Shown here one piece after another: positions 17,481 through 27,751 of a DNA stretch of 64,000 nucleotides. Both the position numbers and the translations under genes were made by a program. The notes beneath the pieces were generated by a model. It did not search any database, was not told where the DNA came from, and saw nothing but the letters and a program-made list of their open reading frames with translations. The DNA is taken from NCBI GenBank assembly GCA_019359415.1, contig JAHHHH010000021.1:22890-86889 (forward strand). Direction: 5' to 3'. The stretch comes from Iphinoe sp. HA4291-MV1. Its GTDB lineage: Bacteria; Cyanobacteriota; Cyanobacteriia; Cyanobacteriales; Nostocaceae. Within the stretch, counting starts at the first letter, position 1; every line of letters starts with the position of its first letter.

Positions 17481-19100
17481 ATGCTGCCCGATATAGATAA
17501 ACTTTGCCTAGCTGAACAGGTGGCTCAGATGGTGGTTGTTCGTGCTTCTGGTTTTTTATTTGACCACCAAATCCAGTATCCTGTCTGGGAACCACCAGCA
17601 GTCACACTCCAACACTGGGTGCAAGACTTGGGGGTTGGTGGAGTGATTTTATTGGGAGCTAGTGCTGGGGAGTTAGCTATCAGAACACAACAATTACAAA
17701 ATTGGGCGAAAATTCCTTTACTTATTGCCGCTGATATTGAAGAAGGTGTCGGACAGCGCTTTGCTGGGGCAACTTGGTTTCCACCACCAATGGCACTAGC
17801 TTCTATCTTCCGTAAAGACCAAAAGTTAGGTTTGTATTATGCAGAAAAAATGGGAGCTATCACTGCAAAAGAAGCCTTAGCTATTGGCATTAACTGGGTA
17901 CTAGCTCCTGTGGTAGATGTGAACAATAATCCTGATAACCCCGTGATCAACGTTCGCGCCTTTGGCGAAACGCCTGATGAGGTTAATCAGTTGTCTAGCG
18001 CCTTTATTCGTGGTGCAAAAACTTATCCTGTGCTCACAGCAGCAAAGCATTTTCCTGGACATGGCGATACCGCTGTTGATTCTCATTTGGATTTGCCAGT
18101 CATTCCACACTCTCCAAGCCGATTGGCAGAAGTGGAATTGTCACCTTTTGCTGCTGCGATCGCTAAAGGTGACGGCTTTCGCATCGCATCAAGTGTGGAT
18201 GCAGTCATGAGTGCTCACCTACTGATCCCCAGTTGGGATACAGAACTACCAGCAACCTTGTCACACAAGATATTAACAGGGCAGTTGCGCCAAAAATTAG
18301 GATTTGAAGGCTTAATTACCACAGATGCCTTGGTTATGGGTGCTATCGCTAACCGCTACGGGGCAAATGAAGCTTCTGTGATGGCAGTAGAAGCAGGTGC
18401 TGATATTTTGCTGATGCCTATTGATCCCGAAGGAACTATCAACGCTGTGTGTACAGCAACTGAAAGTGGTCGTATTTCGCGATCGCGCATTCGCCAATCT
18501 GTTGAGCGTATATGGCAAGCAAAGAGTAAAATCTCCTTTGAACCAGTAAGTCCCATAGGTTTTATCGAGCGCACAGCAGGCAATGATGCTCTCAACACCG
18601 TTGTTGAGATTTTGCAGCAAAGTCAGAGCATTCATGGCTCTCCATTAGCATTAGAGCAACTCATACATACAATAAAACTTAATAATGCTTCTGGAGTAGA
18701 TTTGTACAATATGGTAGTAGTGGATGACTTATTGCTATGTGAATTTTTAAACAAAACTGCACCAGCAATTACACTGCCAACCAAAATGGGGTATAAGACT
18801 CAAATTATTGATTGCCAAACTCAAGCTATTAGCAACATAGAGGCAAATCATCCTACTTTGCTACAGATGTTTATTCGAGGAAATCCATTTCGCACAAGTG
18901 CAGGACTGACCAAGACAGCAGAAGGCTTATTTAAGAAATTGTTAATAACCAACAACTTGCAAGCTTTTGTATTGTACGGTAGCCCTTATGTATTACAGCA
19001 GTTTATACCCCTGCTTCCGGCAGAGATTCCTGGTGTATTTTCCTATGGGCAAATGCCAGCAGCACAAGACAGCGCTTTATGTGCCTTATTCGGTATGTAG
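17481..19100 (+). CDS. Glycoside hydrolase family 3, beta-N-acetylhexosaminidase-like
   Basis: From the ATG at 17481 (MLPDIDKLCLAEQVAQM) the protein has 539 residues. The GH3 N-terminal barrel is clear: GVGGVILLGAS, PLLIAADIEEGVGQRF, LAPVVDVNNNPDNPVINVRAFG, and the NagZ-type motif AAKHFPGHGDT that supplies the catalytic His-Asp pair. GLITTDALVMGAIANRYG carries the conserved Asp nucleophile region. A C-terminal domain of about 190 residues follows. The enzyme probably removes N-acetylglucosamine from cell-wall fragments. An in-frame ATG at 17409 would add an unconserved 24-residue Cys/Phe-rich leader. Confidence 0.9.
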   Translation: MLPDIDKLCLAEQVAQMVVVRASGFLFDHQIQYPVWEPPAVTLQHWVQDLGVGGVILLGASAGELAIRTQQLQNWAKIPLLIAADIEEGVGQRFAGATWFPPPMALASIFRKDQKLGLYYAEKMGAITAKEALAIGINWVLAPVVDVNNNPDNPVINVRAFGETPDEVNQLSSAFIRGAKTYPVLTAAKHFPGHGDTAVDSHLDLPVIPHSPSRLAEVELSPFAAAIAKGDGFRIASSVDAVMSAHLLIPSWDTELPATLSHKILTGQLRQKLGFEGLITTDALVMGAIANRYGANEASVMAVEAGADILLMPIDPEGTINAVCTATESGRISRSRIRQSVERIWQAKSKISFEPVSPIGFIERTAGNDALNTVVEILQQSQSIHGSPLALEQLIHTIKLNNASGVDLYNMVVVDDLLLCEFLNKTAPAITLPTKMGYKTQIIDCQTQAISNIEANHPTLLQMFIRGNPFRTSAGLTKTAEGLFKKLLITNNLQAFVLYGSPYVLQQFIPLLPAEIPGVFSYGQMPAAQDSALCALFGM

Positions 19101-19432
19101 TCATCTGTCTAAAGAAGACATTTTGCCTTGCATAACAGCTCTTAGGGTAGTAACTGCCCATCAGAGACTGATATCAAACTAGTCTCTCAACAACATAAGC
19201 AGGATAGATCAACTACCCTGATTAGTTTATGTGCAATACAATCTGAGCAAATGTCAGAGTTCTTTGACTTTCTTAACACTTCTTCATATAATTTGAGGAT
19301 ATGTAGCGTCAAAATGAAAATAGTTCCGTATATAAAACTACAAAACTCTAGCGGCTAGGTCTTTATTTCCATCAATGTTTGTTCCTAGTGAATTTGGGAA
19401 ACCAATTACGTCTTAAATTGTGAGCAAAAACC
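19101..19432. other. Intergenic region
   Basis: No gene is seen. The stretch GTAACTGCCCATCAGAGACT...AGTCTCTC near 19150-19187 has a small inverted repeat (AGAGACT / AGTCTCT) that could end transcription of the glycosidase. Confidence 0.35.
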
Positions 19433-19669
19433 ATGAGTGTGAATACGGTGCCTTCTATCAGTTACTACTCTCTAGACGTGATACAAGATGAAGCACGTCG
19501 CCTGGTGCAAAAGGGCTTGCTAAGCAGACAGCAGCCAATCTACACCTTGTGTCAATACATTCCGGCTAGAGAGTGGGTATGCATTGAGTGTGAACTGGAA
19601 AAGTGTGATTTCTTACTGCGCGATCGCATTGCCGATCTGATTGGTCGGGAAGAGTGGGAAAACGACTAA
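19433..19669 (+). CDS. DUF4327 family protein
   Basis: A 78-residue protein starting MSVNTVPSISYYSLDVIQDEARRLVQKG and containing QPIYTLCQYIPAREWVCIECELEK. It matches DUF4327, a short family found in cyanobacteria. Three Cys (TLC, VCIEC) are close together, but I do not know of metal binding being shown. Function unknown. Confidence 0.85.
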   Translation: MSVNTVPSISYYSLDVIQDEARRLVQKGLLSRQQPIYTLCQYIPAREWVCIECELEKCDFLLRDRIADLIGREEWEND

Positions 19670-19930
19670 CCAACTTTTAATTTTTGATTTTGGAGTGGGA
19701 TATACAAATTGACAAAAAGAAATTTAATGCTCAATTTGAAAGGTAGTCTCTGCTTTTTATGAACTTTTTCTAGTCCGAAATCTCAAATATCCTATCTCCT
19801 ATCGATACAAAAGTGTTTTCTGGAGATTTTTAAGCTACTGTGCAACCACTTGTCAAGTCAGTGTTAGAAGTGTGGTTGTACATTGGGTGTAAAGACTCCA
19901 GGAGGTCGATACCATATTTAGATATGTTAA

Positions 19931-19966
19931 TTCCGAAGCAGTTTATCAAATAGAACTGCTCCGGAA
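19931..19966. terminator. Bidirectional hairpin between convergent genes
   Basis: TTCCGAAGCAGTT (19931-19943) pairs with AACTGCTCCGGAA (19954-19966) with one mismatch. It lies between the stop codons of the + gene ending at 19669 and the - gene ending at 19997, so it may terminate both. The rest of 19670-19930 shows no gene. Confidence 0.5.
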
Positions 19967-19996
19967 ATTTTGTATATCTCACAATGTGTAGGTGAG

Positions 19997-20347
19997 TTAC
20001 CCTACTTGTTCCAGATACTGGTTGATGTCTTCAATGACGCGGGTTAGTTCAGCTTCTGTTGTCAAGCGAATGCTAGCATCGCGGACGGTTAGCAGAACTT
20101 TAGCAGCAAAGGGAGTGGGCCAGATATTGGGATTACAAAAAATTTCCAAAAACACCTCTCCCGTGTAACGATATTCCATTGGACGCTGGGGACTAAGTTT
20201 ACCGCCAGGAGTGGTTTTAGCAGCGACAGTTTTGAGGCTTTGCATCAATTCATCCAGCGCTGCTTTGAATTCCCGTGCGGCTTCAGGTGAAAAACTAAAA
20301 GAGACAGAACCTTCTACTAGGTTCAGTGTCAGACGATTTTCGGACAT
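19997..20347 (-). CDS. Conserved cyanobacterial hypothetical protein
   Basis: A 116-residue soluble protein ([26 protein letters not shown], then [32 protein letters not shown] and [16 protein letters not shown]). The alternating strands and two helices suggest a small alpha/beta domain. I believe homologues occur in other Nostocales, but no function is known. It points away from the CRISPR leader and has no operon partner. Confidence 0.7.
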   Translation of the reverse strand: MSENRLTLNLVEGSVSFSFSPEAAREFKAALDELMQSLKTVAAKTTPGGKLSPQRPMEYRYTGEVFLEIFCNPNIWPTPFAAKVLLTVRDASIRLTTEAELTRVIEDINQYLEQVG

Positions 20348-20370
20348 GAGATACTGATAAAAACTTCTAT

Positions 20371-20479
20371 AGCAATCCTAAATGATTCGTGTTGACTTTC
20401 TGTGCGCCGTCTCTTATGAGCGGATCGGATTTTCCCAGAACAGCAATCCTAAATGATTCGTGTTGACTTTCTGTGCGCC
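20371..20479 (+). repeat. Two direct copies of a 38-bp repeat next to the CRISPR leader
   Basis: The 38-bp sequence beginning AGCAATCCTAAATGATTCG occurs at 20371-20408 and again at 20442-20479, apparently identical. The period is 71 bp. The first 13 bases equal the end of the MITE at 14335, so these are probably MITE-derived fragments. Confidence 0.65.
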
Positions 20480-20489
20480 TGCTATTTTG

Positions 20490-20775
20490 GTAAAGTCGAA
20501 TGTATGGGTGGTGAACAACCTCATAACGACACGATTTTTTTTGGCGAATGTGCGGATGGGTAGGTGTTGGAAAAAAGGTTGTGAAAAAAATGGCTGGATT
20601 TCTCACAGCACAAGGTTTTACGGCGATGTTCGCTCATTACCCATCCGCGCTTCTTGTCCAGACAGGGTTTCAGCCATTTGCTCGTCAATCAACTCATGTT
20701 TTTTATGCTATGATTAGGGCATCCGCGCTAAAGAACCTTGAAAATTTTATATAGAGCCGCTCTCAGACTCCCGCA
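20490..20775 (+). promoter_or_regulatory. CRISPR leader
   Basis: The 286 bases before the first repeat have features I recognise from cyanobacterial leaders: GCGGATGGGTA (20553-20563 area) inverted as TACCCATCCGC (20638-20648 area), a repeated ATCCGCGCT (again near 20720), and a T-run followed by TATGCTATGAT that can serve as a -10 region. No cas or other gene is supported within it; short frames crossing it are chance. Confidence 0.65.
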
Positions 20776-22630
20776 GTTGAAATTTCTCTTACTCCCTATT
20801 AGGGATTGAAACGAGGGTGCCCTCATCTAAGCATGAGCAATATCAAGTTGAAATTTCTCTTACTCCCTATTAGGGATTGAAACATTCGCCGCAGCTTGCT
20901 TTTCAATACACTGGACCACTTGGTTGAAATTTCTCTTACTCCCTATTAGGGATTGAAACCTAAATCTGTCGTGCTAGCTACCAAAGCCTCAATAGTTGAA
21001 ATTTCTCTTACTCCCTATTAGGGATTGAAACCTAAACACACTGGTTTTCCCCACTCCCTGAGGCTTGTTGAAATTTCTCTTACTCCCTATTAGGGATTGA
21101 AACGTTTTTATTCGCATCTGTCCGGCTGAGGGGATAAGTTGAAATTTCTCTTACTCCCTATTAGGGATTGAAACCTGCCTTCATTGGAGAACCGCTCAAA
21201 GGGAGAATCAGCCTTGTTGAAATTTCTCTTACTCCCTATTAGGGATTGAAACTTTGAAGAAGCCAGGGCAGCCCCCCCTAGATAAGGTTGAAATTTCTCT
21301 TACTCCCTATTAGGGATTGAAACCTTATTTCCCAGCATGAAGAGAAGAGCGAGGAAGGTTGAAATTTCTCTTACTCCCTATTAGGGATTGAAACTCAAAG
21401 TCTAGAGCAACCAGCGAATATGCAAGCATTGGTTGAAATTTCTCTTACTCCCTATTAGGGATTGAAACCGAGTATTAGAATTTAAGGCAGCTTTTACGTT
21501 TGAGCAAGTTGAAATTTCTCTTACTCCCTATTAGGGATTGAAACACCCACAATCAAAACTTCACTTCCAAGGGAAGCAATGGTTGAAATTTCTCTTACTC
21601 CCTATTAGGGATTGAAACAATTGCTCGCTCAATTAACGGAATCAAAATTTGCGGTTGAAATTTCTCTTACTCCCTATTAGGGATTGAAACTGATGTTGGT
21701 CCCCCTGGCATCTTGCTAGGGGGGTTGAAATTTCTCTTACTCCCTATTAGGGATTGAAACAGGTCGGATACAGGCGAATGTATCAATATGTCATTTGTTG
21801 AAATTTCTCTTACTCCCTATTAGGGATTGAAACAGGCTATCAATTATTTTCCACAGCCACCCATCTTCGTTGAAATTTCTCTTACTCCCTATTAGGGATT
21901 GAAACCCCCAGCACATTAGCCTGTGCAAAGCCACTTAATTGTTGAAATTTCTCTTACTCCCTATTAGGGATTGAAACTTGAGTTGTCCCTGCGCCAAACA
22001 CCTGTTGTAATGTTGAAATTTCTCTTACTCCCTATTAGGGATTGAAACAAGACTGTGTTGTGGACAGAAACAAACGAAGAAGATGTGGTTGAAATTTCTC
22101 TTACTCCCTATTAGGGATTGAAACGCGGGAAAACCTACAGTGCAGCAGCGATAGCGCTCATTAGGTTGAAATTTCTCTTACTCCCTATTAGGGATTGAAA
22201 CGATAGCTCATGCCTCAATGCTTCTTTGCCCTTGGAAGTTGAAATTTCTCTTACTCCCTATTAGGGATTGAAACTTCGAGGAAACATTCTCCTCGAAAAA
22301 TCTACAGTTGAAATTTCTCTTACTCCCTATTAGGGATTGAAACCAGATATTACCCTTTATCCAAAGGGAGGTACGCCGTTGAAATTTCTCTTACTCCCTA
22401 TTAGGGATTGAAACTCAATTTTCGCTCCTCTCATCTTTCTTACCTGTTGGTTGAAATTTCTCTTACTCCCTATTAGGGATTGAAACAAAGAACATCTAAA
22501 CCGAAACTGGGACATTTTATAGTTGAAATTTCTCTTACTCCCTATTAGGGATTGAAACCCGCACTAATTAGTTTGTCAAGACTTCCGAATAAAGTTGAAA
22601 TTTCTCTTACTCCCTATTAGGGATTGAAAC
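20776..22630 (+). CRISPR. CRISPR array, 26 repeats of 37 bp, 25 spacers
   Basis: Repeats begin GTTGAAATTTCTC and end AGGGATTGAAAC; all 26 copies read as identical. Starts: 20776, 20847, 20923, 20995, 21067, 21138, 21216, 21287, 21358, 21432, 21508, 21582, 21654, 21724, 21797, 21869, 21941, 22012, 22088, 22165, 22238, 22307, 22378, 22450, 22522, 22594. Spacers are 32-41 bp. The ATTGAAAC 3' end is the usual 8-base crRNA handle, so transcription runs rightward from the leader at 20490. The repeat type is common with subtype I-D and III systems in cyanobacteria, but no cas gene is in the window, so subtype is open. The lack of a degenerate last repeat is notable. Confidence 0.98.
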
Positions 22631-22815
22631 TCATAAAAAAGCTATAGCTAATTTTCAGAGGAATAGATTCAAGATTAGCTAAAAAGATTCTCAATAAAAC
22701 GATATTATTCATTCATTTAATAATAAAGTAAATCCTTTTCATGTAAGGATTTGAGAAATTTTTTACATTTTCAGTTCTAAACTTGAATTTATCTAACTTG
22801 ATAAAAAAATACTTT

Positions 22816-23709
22816 ATGACTCAAGATAACCGTGCTACGGTGCGAAAGGTTTTAATTATTACCTTACTGCTGAACATCTTTGTCATGGCATTAAAAGCTG
22901 TCGTAGGAAACTTGACAGGTTCTCTCAGCTTGCTAGCTGATGCTTTGCACAGTGTGACTGATAGCGCCAATAACATATTAGGATTAATTGCCAGTCGCTT
23001 TTCTTCTCCAAGACCAGATCGTGAACACCCATACGGACACTTAAAATTTGAAGCAGTAGGAGCTTTGGGCATTTCTGCTTTTTTAGGTATAGCCTGCTTT
23101 GAAATTCTCCAGGGAGCTGTTGAACAAATCATTAACGGTGGGAAAGAAGTTAAAATATCACCACCTGAGTTGTGGTTATTACTGTTTGTCTTGGGCGTGA
23201 ATATTTTCGTTGCATTTTATGAACGTGGTGTAGGACAACGGGTAGGAAGCCCAATTTTGATTGCTGACGCCAAACATACTATGAGCGACATCTGGGTAAC
23301 AATCTCTGTAATTGCTGGTTTGATTGGTGTGTGGCTGGGTTTTCAGTGGCTAGATTTGGTTTTGGCTTTTCCTGTGGCTTTGTTAGTCTTTTGGAGTGGC
23401 TGGACAGTTTTAAAAGAAAATTTACCTTGGCTTGTTGATCAGATAGCGATCGCACCAGAAGTCATTCATGCGATCGCTCTTTGTGTTCCTGGTGTCGTTA
23501 ACTGCCATGATATTGCCTCTCGCGGTGTTCTTGGGCGCCAAGTCTTCATCGAAATGCATTTAATAGTGGATGCATCTGACGTAGAAACTGCTCACCGCAT
23601 CACTGAGGAGGTAGAAAAGCGTTTAGAAGAACGTTTCAGCCCAGTCCGAATTTTAATTCATGTTGAACCACCTGCCTACCAGTCCAACCATATTTCCTTT
23701 GAGTCTTGA
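22816..23709 (+). CDS. Cation diffusion facilitator (CDF) transporter
   Basis: A 297-residue protein from the ATG at 22816. It has the CDF fold: six hydrophobic helices, with LLADALHSVTDSANN in helix 2 and ADAKHTMSDIW in helix 5, giving the HxxxD pairs that bind a divalent metal, and a cytoplasmic C-terminal domain (VIHAIALCVPGVVNCHDIASR...VFIEMHLIVD). HxxxD in both helices is most often seen in zinc-type members, so export of Zn(II) is likely. It lies just beyond the distal end of the CRISPR array and is unrelated to it. Confidence 0.9.
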   Translation: MTQDNRATVRKVLIITLLLNIFVMALKAVVGNLTGSLSLLADALHSVTDSANNILGLIASRFSSPRPDREHPYGHLKFEAVGALGISAFLGIACFEILQGAVEQIINGGKEVKISPPELWLLLFVLGVNIFVAFYERGVGQRVGSPILIADAKHTMSDIWVTISVIAGLIGVWLGFQWLDLVLAFPVALLVFWSGWTVLKENLPWLVDQIAIAPEVIHAIALCVPGVVNCHDIASRGVLGRQVFIEMHLIVDASDVETAHRITEEVEKRLEERFSPVRILIHVEPPAYQSNHISFES

Positions 23710-23718
23710 CTCGAAAAT

Positions 23719-23763
23719 GGGCAAGGGGCAAGGGGAGCAGAGGAGCAGAGGAGCAGAGGAGAT
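23719..23763 (+). repeat. Short tandem repeats (GGCAAGG and GCAGAGGAG units)
   Basis: Two GGGCAAG-type units are followed by three copies of GCAGAGGA(G). Such STRRs are typical between genes in heterocystous cyanobacteria. Confidence 0.7.
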
Positions 23764-23861
23764 GTTGGCGCAGCCTCCCCGACAGGGGAAGAGTCAACGT
23801 CCACTAGCTCTTTCCCCTATCCCCCCATCTCCCAAGGAAAAAGGGGGATGAGCGGGTTAAA

Positions 23862-25484
23862 TTACTCCCATTCAATGGTTCCAGGGGGCTTGGAGGTGAT
23901 ATCGTAAACCACTCGGTTAACGCCTTTCACCTCATTCACTATCCGATTGGAAATCACTTCTAGGACATCATAAGGCACACGCGCCCAGTCAGCGGTCATG
24001 CCATCTTCACTAGTGACAATCCGCAAGACAATGGGGTAAGCATAAGTACGTTTGTCGCCCATGACACCAACGCTACGAATTGGCAGTAATACGGCAAATG
24101 CTTGCCAGTATTCGTGGTACAAGTTGCGTCGGTTAATTTCTTGACGCACAACTAAGTCGGCATCACGTAAGATATTTAACCTTTCGGCAGTAATTTCGCC
24201 GATGATGCGAATCGCTAAACCGGGTCCGGGGAAAGGATGCCGTTGTACAATTTCTTCTGGTAAGCCAATGGAACGCCCTACTTTGCGGACTTCATCTTTG
24301 AACAGTTTCCGCAACGGTTCCACTAGTTTGAATCTCAGGTCTTTGGGCAATCCACCAACATTGTGATGGCTTTTGATTTTCACTGCTACCCGTTCCCCAG
24401 TTTGTGGGTCAACGTTGGTATCAGCGGATTCAATAACGTCTGGATAAAGCGTGCCCTGAGCTAGATAATCAAAGGGTCCAAGCCGTTTGGATGTTTCCTC
24501 AAAAACATTGATAAACTCGTGTCCAATAATACGACGCTTGTCTTCTGGATCAGTGATGCCAGAAAGCGCAGCAAGGAAACGTTCCCTAGCATTGACATAC
24601 TCTACAGGAATATGAAACTGTTCCAAGAACAGTTTAAGCAATCGCTCTGGCTCATACTTTCGCATAAAGCCTTGGTCGATAAACACACAAGTCAACTGAT
24701 CCCCAATTGCTTTATACAGTAAGAACGCCAAGGTTGAAGAATCCACTCCTCCTGAAAGCGCCAACAGCACCCGTTTTTCGCCGACTCTAGCACGAATTTC
24801 TCGAATAGCTTCTTCGACAAAAGCAGCAGTTGTCCAGGTAGGTTCACACTCGCAGATATGGTATACAAAGTTACGGATTAAAGGGATACCACCAAGAGAA
24901 TGCACCACCTCTGGATGAAATTGGACGCCGTAGAGTTTCTTGTTGTGATGAGCGATCGCTGCACAGGGGGTATTTTCTGTATGTGCCAGCAATTCACACC
25001 CTTCTGGCATATGAGTGACAGAATCTCCGTGACTCATCCACATCGTCGTGCCATCTTCAACATTGGTGAGTAAATCTGTGGGATCATCTATGTAGAGTGA
25101 CGCTTTACCATACTCACCTCGGTCAGCTTTTGACACTTCCCCGCCTAGCTGTTGCACCATCAGTTGCATACCGTAGCACACACCTAAAATCGGAAGTCCC
25201 ATATTCCAGATTTCTGGATCACAGCGGGGAGCACCATTGTCATAAACCGAATTGGGACCTCCAGAAAGGATAATCCCTTTGGGATTGAGTTGACGTAATT
25301 GCTGAACTGTGGTGCGATAGGAAAGGACTTCAGAATAGACTTGAGTTTCACGAATTCGGCGGGCAATCAGTTCAGAATACTGAGAACCGAAATCGAGAAT
25401 CACAATCATTTGGCAATTGAGCTGCCCCAAAAATTCAACTTTTTGAGGCGCTTGTTCTGTTGGTAGAGTCACCGCAGTATTCAT
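23862..25484 (-). CDS. guaA: GMP synthase (glutamine-hydrolysing)
   Basis: A 540-residue bifunctional enzyme that converts XMP to GMP. Residues about 25-215 are the class I glutamine amidotransferase ([30 protein letters not shown] with the nucleophilic Cys, and the HPE of FHPEVVHS). Then follows the ATP pyrophosphatase with the P-loop [12 protein letters not shown] and the C-terminal dimerisation domain ([12 protein letters not shown] ... PPGTIEWE). Length and all motifs are normal. It is apparently monocistronic. Confidence 0.97.
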   Translation of the reverse strand: MNTAVTLPTEQAPQKVEFLGQLNCQMIVILDFGSQYSELIARRIRETQVYSEVLSYRTTVQQLRQLNPKGIILSGGPNSVYDNGAPRCDPEIWNMGLPILGVCYGMQLMVQQLGGEVSKADRGEYGKASLYIDDPTDLLTNVEDGTTMWMSHGDSVTHMPEGCELLAHTENTPCAAIAHHNKKLYGVQFHPEVVHSLGGIPLIRNFVYHICECEPTWTTAAFVEEAIREIRARVGEKRVLLALSGGVDSSTLAFLLYKAIGDQLTCVFIDQGFMRKYEPERLLKLFLEQFHIPVEYVNARERFLAALSGITDPEDKRRIIGHEFINVFEETSKRLGPFDYLAQGTLYPDVIESADTNVDPQTGERVAVKIKSHHNVGGLPKDLRFKLVEPLRKLFKDEVRKVGRSIGLPEEIVQRHPFPGPGLAIRIIGEITAERLNILRDADLVVRQEINRRNLYHEYWQAFAVLLPIRSVGVMGDKRTYAYPIVLRIVTSEDGMTADWARVPYDVLEVISNRIVNEVKGVNRVVYDITSKPPGTIEWE

Positions 25485-25879
25485 GACAGGGAAGATGTGA
25501 GTGTAATCAAAAATTTTTGCTCGTCAGGTTCGGAACAATACCATTTCTGGTGCGTTATTGGGCTGTGATGATAATATAAGCCCTTTTCAGACGCATTCCA
25601 AGATTACGTCTGTTTAGCCGATAGTATTTGTAAATGGTATTAAGAAGAAAAACTTACCCTAGATTGGTAAGAGATGATAGCTTAATTGCTGGCTCTTAAT
25701 ATTATTCATAATAACTTAACATAATTTTGTCATTAATATACAAGTTGTTTTGCTTTTTACAATAACTTCGTGCCATTAAAGAAGGTAGGGTCCAAGAGGA
25801 AGTATGTTTTCTGCTCTACTTGTATAATTTTTGGTAGACTCGCTCTCAGCAAGAATGATATTTTTGAATTTTGAATGAG
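25485..25879. other. Intergenic region upstream of guaA
   Basis: No gene is seen. The first 100 bases are AT-rich and should hold the guaA promoter. No riboswitch-like fold was recognised. Confidence 0.4.
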
Positions 25880-26013
25880 ACCGCCACGCTCCGCTTGCGG
25901 CGCTACGCGTTCGCCCTTGTCTGCGACACGCTGCGCGTAAGTCCTGCGGACAGGCTTGCGCCAACGCCCTTGGCGTCGCCCCTTGGGCGAAGGCGTCTCC
26001 CCTTGGGAGATGC
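25880..26013. repeat. GC-rich dispersed repeat cluster
   Basis: A run of short palindromes (CGCTACGCG, CTTGGGCGAAGGC, CCTTGGGAG). The segment CGCGTAAGTCCTGCGGACAG (about 25934-25953) recurs nearly unchanged at about 31069-31088. Confidence 0.65.
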
Positions 26014-26021
26014 GTGAATTG

Positions 26022-26321
26022 TTAAGCTCCCACTTCCGACAATAAGACTTGCATACTGTCCCAAGAAAGTCCTTGTTGAATGTAGCGAGGTGCTTCAGGA
26101 TTGTAAGGACTGGCTACGCGGTCAATGTTAATAATTTTTGCCTCATCTGGTAGTACAGGCACATCGGGATCAAATGCGGTTGGGCGTGTTAAAGAACTAG
26201 AAAAGCCCTTAAAGATGGCAATTAGGTCTTGCTCATCCGCCATTTCCACCGTGACAAGCAGGACTTCTTGAGGGCATTTAGCAGTATATTGTTCCAAGCG
26301 CTTACTAATAGAAGTATTCAT
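26022..26321 (-). CDS. Conserved cyanobacterial hypothetical protein (DUF7734-like)
   Basis: A 99-residue soluble protein: ISKRLEQYTAKCPQEVLLVTVEM, IAIFKGFSSSLTRPTAFDPDVPVLPDEAKII, NIDRVASPYNPEAPRYIQQGL. I recognise it as widespread in cyanobacteria with plant chloroplast relatives (DUF7734, given from memory). No function is known. The gene ends at the border of a dispersed repeat cluster. Confidence 0.75.
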   Translation of the reverse strand: MNTSISKRLEQYTAKCPQEVLLVTVEMADEQDLIAIFKGFSSSLTRPTAFDPDVPVLPDEAKIINIDRVASPYNPEAPRYIQQGLSWDSMQVLLSEVGA

Positions 26322-26658
26322 TTAAAAGCAATGTGGACTAGTATTGGCGGGTACTTTGTAGTATGTTTGCCTGAAACTACTCAGCATTTCATGACCAAGA
26401 AAGTACGAAGGCGTCAGTCGCCAGGAGCGGAGCTGGAGACGCTCCGCCAAGGAGTCAGAATGATTCGGAGTGAGACTACTGGCAGATGAGGCAGATGAGT
26501 TGAGGTCGCAAGAAAGTGCCTTCAGGCATGGAGAAATAAAAGAGCGAAGCAGAGCATGGGTGTTGCCCCCGGATTTATCCGTGGGGATATCAGGAATTGC
26601 TGAATTCTGACTTGGTGAGTCCTACTCACTCAGAACTGTTGTTGCTAATGGCTTTTAG
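26322..26658. other. Intergenic region with repeat fragments
   Basis: No gene is supported. Part of it (about 26400-26465) is a GC-rich palindromic repeat of the GGAGCGGAGCTGGAGACGCTCC type. Confidence 0.4.
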
Positions 26659-27255
26659 CTACTGTGATATTGCTGAACGTCCCTGCTTACCTAGTTTGAC
26701 AAGGACGAAGTAGCTTAAGGAAAGCACATAAATGATTAAACCAACGATCCCCAAAAAGCCAAGAAATTCAGGTTTGCTGTTGGGATGGAAATACTCTTTG
26801 AACAGTAACGGTGCCTCAAACCAAACACGACAATAAGGAGTAGCGATCGCGGTTTTGGAAAAAGCACAAACCACAAAGGGTATAGAGGCAATTGCGCCCA
26901 AAATACAATAGACAGTCGTAGCCCAACGCCACGAAGTGAAAAGCAACTTTAGAGGTCCATTTGGCTGATACTCAATTTCATCGTTCAGATCCACCCAGAA
27001 CCACAGAGAAATGGGAATTAGGATACGAGCCATCAGCCCTGAGATAAAACTAACTCCAAAGCCCCCAATCATTAAGTAGATGGTGATTGCTAACAAGCTC
27101 GCTACTCGCCAGTAAATCATGAGCAAGCGTTGTATTGCTTCGGCTTTTTGTACAAATGCCCAAACTAGTAAAATTATGGGGATAATCACCGTAAATAACA
27201 CTGCTAATCGGTAGTCCATCCAGACAAAAGGACGAAACCAAACTTCATTATTCAT
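26659..27255 (-). CDS. DUF3177 family membrane protein
   Basis: A 198-residue protein with about five hydrophobic helices and the family segments WFRPFVWMDYRLAVLFTVIIPI, LLMIYWRVASLLAITIYLMI and LWFWVDLNDEIEYQP. It matches DUF3177, a family of integral membrane proteins confined mainly to cyanobacteria. Function unknown. It stands alone. Confidence 0.85.
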   Translation of the reverse strand: MNNEVWFRPFVWMDYRLAVLFTVIIPIILLVWAFVQKAEAIQRLLMIYWRVASLLAITIYLMIGGFGVSFISGLMARILIPISLWFWVDLNDEIEYQPNGPLKLLFTSWRWATTVYCILGAIASIPFVVCAFSKTAIATPYCRVWFEAPLLFKEYFHPNSKPEFLGFLGIVGLIIYVLSLSYFVLVKLGKQGRSAISQ

Positions 27256-27751
27256 AGTTTTTTAGATGATAAATCAAGAACTATACTGAATAGTCAACAG
27301 GTATATGGTATTTACCATTAACCTTAAACTATCTTCTCATCTCTCTATTAACAAGGTTTTAGAGAAAGAAATAACCTTTCATATAAATGGAGGATGACAA
27401 GAAAATCTCACCCTTACCTGTATTCCTCATCTCCTATAGAGAATGGAATCAGGTTGGAGTGAGATTTTGCCCGAAGGGCTTGTTAAAATGCAAGATACTC
27501 ATTGACACTCCTAGGCTTGTAAAAATATCGCTACGCTCATTTTTACAAAAAGCCGTGGGATTCTTGGGCTGAACCTGCCTTTTTTAGATTGCTCCTACTC
27601 AAGGTCTTACGGTTCATATCTCAGCCGAGCTTACTAGAATACCAGTTGCTATTTAAAGCTGACTTCTCAAGTGTTTAGAGACTTGCGTCTCAAGTTCGGT
27701 GTGTGCCCCACAGTACCAAATTAGATATAAAAAAATACAGTTGAGCAATTT
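27256..27751. other. Intergenic region, possible mobile-element debris
   Basis: No gene is convincing. A 61-codon frame at 27387-27572 has no recognisable similarity. The segment has short inverted repeats (GTAAAAATATCGCTACGCTCATTTTTAC, about 27510-27547) suggesting a decayed element. Confidence 0.35.

Noticed and set aside
20460-20754. Small open frames across the CRISPR leader
   Set aside because: The region has leader-type repeats and a promoter-like TATGAT, and the translations resemble nothing.
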